In this document: positions 62,501-64,000 of the stretch, piece after piece
Numbering within the stretch: position 1 is the stretch's first letter
Layout: each line of letters starts with the position of its first letter
Assembly (NCBI RefSeq): GCF_947241705.1
Contig: NC_079270.1
Coordinates: 124,001 to 188,000, forward strand
Length of the DNA: 64,000 nucleotides
Reading direction: 5' to 3'
From: Saccharomyces mikatae IFO 1815
Taxonomy: Eukaryota; Ascomycota; Saccharomycetes; Saccharomycetales; Saccharomycetaceae
The notes under the pieces: generated by a model
Databases searched by the model: none
Seen by the model: only the letters and a program-made list of their open reading frames with translations
Told to the model about the DNA's origin: nothing
Program-made: the position numbers and the translations under genes

Positions 62501-62824
62501 CCTATTTGTGCATTACGTTTTTACAGTGTTATTCGTGACGAAATTAGAAAAATCTCGGCATTTGAACAGAATTCCGACTGTGTCCCCCTAGCCTTCGATA
62601 TACTAAATTTATTGGTAACAAATTCGGATTCTAATTCATTAGACAAACTCCACGAAGAGTCAATTGAACGTCTTACTGAAAGAGGGTTATTAATTGTGAC
62701 TTCGGTCAATACATTTGCGAAGAATTCTGACATGATGATTTCATTGGATATAGGACCTGAAGATATCTACGAACGTAAAAGAATAATGACAATGATTTTG
62801 TCGAGGATGTCATGCTCTGCTTAG
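53594..62824 (+). CDS. IRA2: Ras GTPase-activating protein Ira2 (neurofibromin homologue)
   Basis: Negative regulator of Ras1/2 and therefore of the cAMP-PKA pathway; orthologue of human NF1. The open frame begins further upstream with GTG. The ATG at 53594 (MSQPTRSKKK) gives 3076 residues (S. cerevisiae 3079). Low-complexity N-terminal features include a His-Ser run (THTHSHSHSHS), Ser/Pro tracts and a poly-Ala run (near 520). The RasGAP domain lies at about 1650-1990, with the arginine-finger region ILRRNSCATRSLSM near 1735 and the FLR signature FVFLRFFCPALVSP near 1845. A Sec14/PH-like module (TKHCLIIDCTEFDEDGLDM onward) follows, then a long helical-repeat C-terminus. It looks intact. Confidence 0.98.
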   Translation: MSQPTRSKKKEHGTDAKSSHMTRTLVNHILFERMLPILPVESNLRTYTEVEEYSSFVSCRSVLINVTVSRDANAMVEGTLELIESLLQGNEIISDRASDDVIESILITLRLLSDALEYNWQNQESLHYNDISTHVEHEQEQKYRPKLNSILPDYSSTHSDGNKHFFHQTKPQALIPELASKLLESCSKLKFNTRTLQILQNMISHVHGNVLTALSSSILPRHQSYLTKHNYPCHCKMIDSTLGHILRFVAASNPSEYFEFIRKSVQVPVTQTHTHSHSHSHSLSSSVYNSIIPHFDLFSFIYLTKHNFKRYLELIRNLSMALRKSIYHCLLLHFSAKAIMFWIMARPAEYYELFNILRDNDGEYSKSVNLLSHNLFEEIHSTFNVNSMITTNQNVYQGSSSPSTSSPSSPPSSLSSDNNQNVIAKSLNRQLSHHQSYIQQQPERKLHSSWTTNSQSSTSLSSSTSSSTTTDFSNHAQSGEHDSSLPDTPTMSNVTISASSLLSQTPTPTTQLQQRLNSAAAAAAASPSNSTPTGYIEKQQNRYSYDAHKIGQTGKDYDENFLSVTRLDNILELYTHFDDTEVLPHTSVLKFLTTLAMFDIDLFNELNATSFKYIPDCTTHRPRERTSSFNNAAHEAGSEKTSGIKHITQGLKKLTSLPTSTKKTVKFMKMLLKNLNGTQAVSDVALLDTMRALLSFLTMTSAVFLVDRNLPSVLFAKRLVPIIGTNLSVGQDWNSKANHSLMVCLKRNSTSFVQLQLIFFSSAIQFDHELLLARLSIDTMANNLNMQKLCLYTEGFRIFFDIPSKKESRKAIAVKISKFFKTLFSIIADILLQEFPYFDEQITDIVASILDGTIINEYGTKKHFKGSSPSLCSTTRSRSGSTSQNSITPVSPLGLEADPYPINTLSLVGSGTPRNSDNINSLNASPKNLSSDPYLSHLVAPRARHALGGPSSIIRNKIPATLTSPPDTEKSSPIQRPQTDSISATPMAITNSTPLSSAALGIRSPLQKIRTRRYSDESLGKFMKSTNNYIQEHLVPKDLNEATLQDARRIMINIFSIFKRPNSYFIIPHNINSNLQWVSQDFRNIMKPIFVAIVSSDVALERTAQSFMDTLLSNVINYSGSDQNISIEGYHLLCSYTVTLFAMGLFDLKINNEKRQILLDITIKFMKVRSHLAGIAEASHHMEYINDSEKLTFPLIMGTVGRALFVSLYSSQQKIEKTLKIAYTEYLSAINFHERNIDDADKTWVHNIEFVEAMCHDNYTTSGSIAFQRRTRNNILRFATIPNAILLDSMRMIYKKWHTYTHTKNLDKQELNDFRNFAGILASMSGILFINKKILQEIYPYLLDTVSELKKNIDSFISKQCQWLNYPDLLTRENSRDILSVELHPLSFNLLFNNLRLKLGELACSDLSIPENESSYVLLEQIIKMLRTILSRDDDNFVMILFSTEIVDLIDLLTEEIKKIPAYCPKYLKAIIQMTKMFSALQHSEVNLAVKNHFHVKNKWLRQVTDWFQVSIARDYDFENLSKPLKEMDLVKRDMDILYIDTAIEASTAIAYLTRHTFLEIPPAASDPELSRSRSVIFGYYFNILMKGLEKSSDRDKFPVFLRHKMSVLNDNVILSLTNLSNTNVDASLQFTLPMGYSGNRNIRNAFLEVFINIVTNYRTYTAKTDLGKLEAADKFLQFTIDHPQLSSYGAAVCPASDIDAYAAGLINAFETRNATHIVVSQLIKNEIEKSSRPTDILRRNSCATRSLSMLARSKGNDYLIRTLQPLLKEIIERKDFFEIEKLKPEDSNAERQIELFVKYMDELLEAISSSVSYFPPPLFYICQNIYKVACEKFPDHALIAAGSFVFLRFFCPALVSPDSENIIDISHLSEKRTFISLAKVIQNIANGSENFSRWPALCTQKVFLKECSDRIFRFLAELCRKDRTIDIQVRTDPTPINFDYQFLHSFAYLYGLEVRRNILNDANHGDGDIDGNDFYTTTFLLIDDVLGQLGKPKMKFSNEIPVYIREHMDDYPELYEFMNRHAFRNIETSTAYSPNVHESTSSEGIPIITLTMSNFSDKHIDIDTVVYKFLQIYARIWTTKHCLIIDCTEFDEDGLDMRKFISLVMGLLPEVAPKNCMGCYYFNVNETFMDIYGKCLDKDNLFVSSKIPHYFINSNSDEELMKSVGITGQGLKVLQDIRVSLHDITLYDEKRNRFTPVSLKIGDIYFQVLHETPRQYKIRDMDTLFDVKFNDVYEISRIFEVHVSSITGVAAEFTVTFKDGQRLIFSSPKYLEIVKMFYYAQIRLESEYEMDNNLGTSSSNSNTRDKEQKERTKLLCHLLLVSLIGLFDESKKMKNSSYNLIAATEASFGLNFGSHFHRSPEVYVPEDTTTFLGVIGKSLAESNPELTAYMFIYILEALKNNVIPHVYIPHTICGLSYWIPNLYQYVYLADDEEGPENISHIFRVLIRLSVRETDFKAVYMQYIWLLLLDDGRLTDIIVDEVINHALERDSENRDWKKTISLLTVLPTTEVANNIIQKIMAKIRSFLPSLKLEAMTQSWSELTILVRISIHVFFETSLLVQMYLPEILFIVSLLIDVGPRELRSSLHQLLMNVCHSLAINSALPQDHRNNLDEISDIFAHQKVKFMFGFSEDKGRILQIFSASSFASKFNILDFFINNIILLMEYSSTYEANVWKTRYKKYVLESVFTSNSFLSARSIMIVGIMGKSYITEGLCKAMLIETMKVIAEPKVTDEHLFLAISHIFTYSKIVEGLDPNLDLMKHLFWLSTLFLESRHPIIFEGALLFVSNCARRLYMAQFENENNTLLITTLLKERKFAYSFLSQIERINGIVWNQDNFTHILVSIINKGLSNPFIKSTAFDLLKMMFRNSYFEHQIDPKSDHYLCYMFLLYFILSSSQFGELLGDVDFEGEMVTIENKNTIPKILSEWLSSDKEDANITLYQGALLFKCAVTDEPSKFRFALIIRHLLKVRPICALRFYSVIRDEIRKISAFEQNSDCVPLAFDILNLLVTNSDSNSLDKLHEESIERLTERGLLIVTSVNTFAKNSDMMISLDIGPEDIYERKRIMTMILSRMSCSA

Positions 62825-63061
62825 AGTGTATATAAATCAAGTGAATAAAACATTAATATTTAACTGCGTACATGAATGTGTATGTTTTTTATTCATCGAT
62901 TTTTTGACACTTTTTTACGTGAATTACTTTCATACAGCAACATTCTTATATATTCTATCGTGTAGTGTGGCTCAATGAGTTTAAACGCCATATAGACTAA
63001 TGTACAAATTACTGCATTCAAATTACGTGAATGAAAAGAAACGGACAATATACTTACCGTC

Positions 63062-63931
63062 TTAATTGAAAGTATTTCTGTGAATCTTTTCAAATTCTGC
63101 CTTCTCCTTCTTATATAACAACATGGTAGCACGAGCATCTTCAACAGAAGAATGCTCACCTTCTTGAATTGCAACTTTCAATACCTCCCGGGTTAATTTC
63201 TTTAAGCTTGGAGTTTTACCTTTAGCATAAGCTTGCCTGAATGGTAGGTGTCTAGAAGTATCTCTCAGCATTGATTTTGGGTGAGATAGCATCAAAGCTT
63301 CGAGGTCATGCTTTAAAGCATGACCTACAAGAATCCTACCATCCAAAACATCAGCAGTCCTCTTTTGTGCATCTTTGAAGGTTATCGCGTTCTTCATATG
63401 TTCTGGTTTAATACCACTAACCCAGGTTCTCCATTCTACAACCTTCTCCCTCGGTTTCACAAACTCATCCAGGATGATATGTCCATAATAATTTACAATA
63501 GATATCCTAGCTAACGCAGATTCTTTACCTTCGGGTCCAACGCCTACAAATTCGCAGTCCATAGCAATGTACTTGCCAATTTCTTTGCTCTTGTTGTTAC
63601 CACTACCAGTATTTTCTAACACACCTACCTGTACCGGTTCTTCGATAGTAGTATCTGCATTTCCTCTAGTCGGGTTGAATTCAAACACCTTTCCCTCGAG
63701 CTTATTCTTCTCATGTTTGCTGATTTCTTTGTTCATGCTATATACCATGTCCATGATCTTACTACCAGTTTTGCGCTTCTGGTGAACACATTGGGAAATA
63801 CTATTGGGTCCGGTTACCTTGCTAATTTTCTTGCTACTGCTGATCCTCCTATTAGGTTGTTTACCCTTTCTAACAGAAACAGGACTGCTTTCAGAGGCTA
63901 ATAGTGCTTGCCAGTTTGATGAAAGAGCCAT
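63062..63931 (-). CDS. REX4: DEDDh 3'-5' RNA exonuclease Rex4
   Basis: Nucleolar RNase D/T-like exonuclease involved in pre-rRNA processing (ITS1), related to XPMC2. It has 289 residues, as in S. cerevisiae. The basic N-terminus (about 1-80) is a likely nucleolar localisation and RNA-binding region. Catalytic residues of the DEDDh group are visible: Asp125 and Glu127 in [10 protein letters not shown], the Asp of [13 protein letters not shown], and the final His and Asp in [14 protein letters not shown]. It converges with IRA2, 237 bp apart. The start is the first ATG, 69 bp from the window edge. Confidence 0.96.
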   Translation of the reverse strand: MALSSNWQALLASESSPVSVRKGKQPNRRISSSKKISKVTGPNSISQCVHQKRKTGSKIMDMVYSMNKEISKHEKNKLEGKVFEFNPTRGNADTTIEEPVQVGVLENTGSGNNKSKEIGKYIAMDCEFVGVGPEGKESALARISIVNYYGHIILDEFVKPREKVVEWRTWVSGIKPEHMKNAITFKDAQKRTADVLDGRILVGHALKHDLEALMLSHPKSMLRDTSRHLPFRQAYAKGKTPSLKKLTREVLKVAIQEGEHSSVEDARATMLLYKKEKAEFEKIHRNTFN

Positions 63932-64000
63932 TGAAATTATAAATTATCCGCTTTAAACAACTTGTACCCACCTATTCAGTGCCTAGAACCAGGCTACAAT

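Overview
The window is nuclear DNA of a Saccharomyces sensu stricto yeast. It is colinear with the left arm of S. cerevisiae chromosome XV from YOL107W (partial, left edge) to YOL080C/REX4 (right edge), read toward the centromere. All 25 recognised protein genes are intronless, in the S. cerevisiae order and orientation, and within a few residues of the S. cerevisiae lengths. The proteins differ from the S288C sequences as I remember them more than strain variation would allow: about nine changes in Adh1, and many in the N-termini of Ira2, Itr2 and Msh2. I therefore infer a sister species rather than S. cerevisiae, and S. paradoxus seems too close. I cannot name the species without alignments.

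Layout. 1-3.0 kb: tail of a TMEM115-like gene, a scrambled delta LTR fossil, tRNA-Thr(AGU), a likely replication origin and WSC3. 3.6-10 kb: NDJ1, ITR2, TPT1, IZH4. 10.5-24 kb: PKH2, the M16-protease-like SDD3, then WRS1, COQ3, HMI1 and RFC4 on the minus strand. 24-31.6 kb: TRM10, YPQ1, SPO21 and MSH2 on the plus strand. 31.7-40 kb: HAL9, MPD2 and DUF1 on the minus strand. 40.5-43.6 kb: MHF1 converging on ADH1, whose 1.75-kb upstream region carries a recognisable glycolytic UAS and a Zap1 site. 43.6-52.5 kb: PHM7 and the autophagy-receptor paralogues ATG34 and ATG19, separated by 3 kb that holds a likely origin and a decayed gene. 53.6-64 kb: IRA2, a giant RasGAP, and REX4.

The genes form no operon or single pathway; this is ordinary compact yeast chromosome. 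Some functional themes recur. Meiosis: NDJ1 with a URS1, and SPO21 with a middle sporulation element. DNA replication and repair: RFC4, MSH2 and MHF1 with MCB/SCB-like sites. tRNA biology: TPT1, TRM10, WRS1. Selective autophagy: ATG34 and ATG19.

I found no new system. The best leads are a decayed coding relic of unknown family between ATG34 and ATG19, a perfect 11-bp inverted repeat between the Zap1 site and the Rap1/Gcr1 UAS of ADH1, two URS1 sites with no obvious meiotic target between TRM10 and YPQ1, and short upstream ORFs ahead of PKH2 and MSH2.
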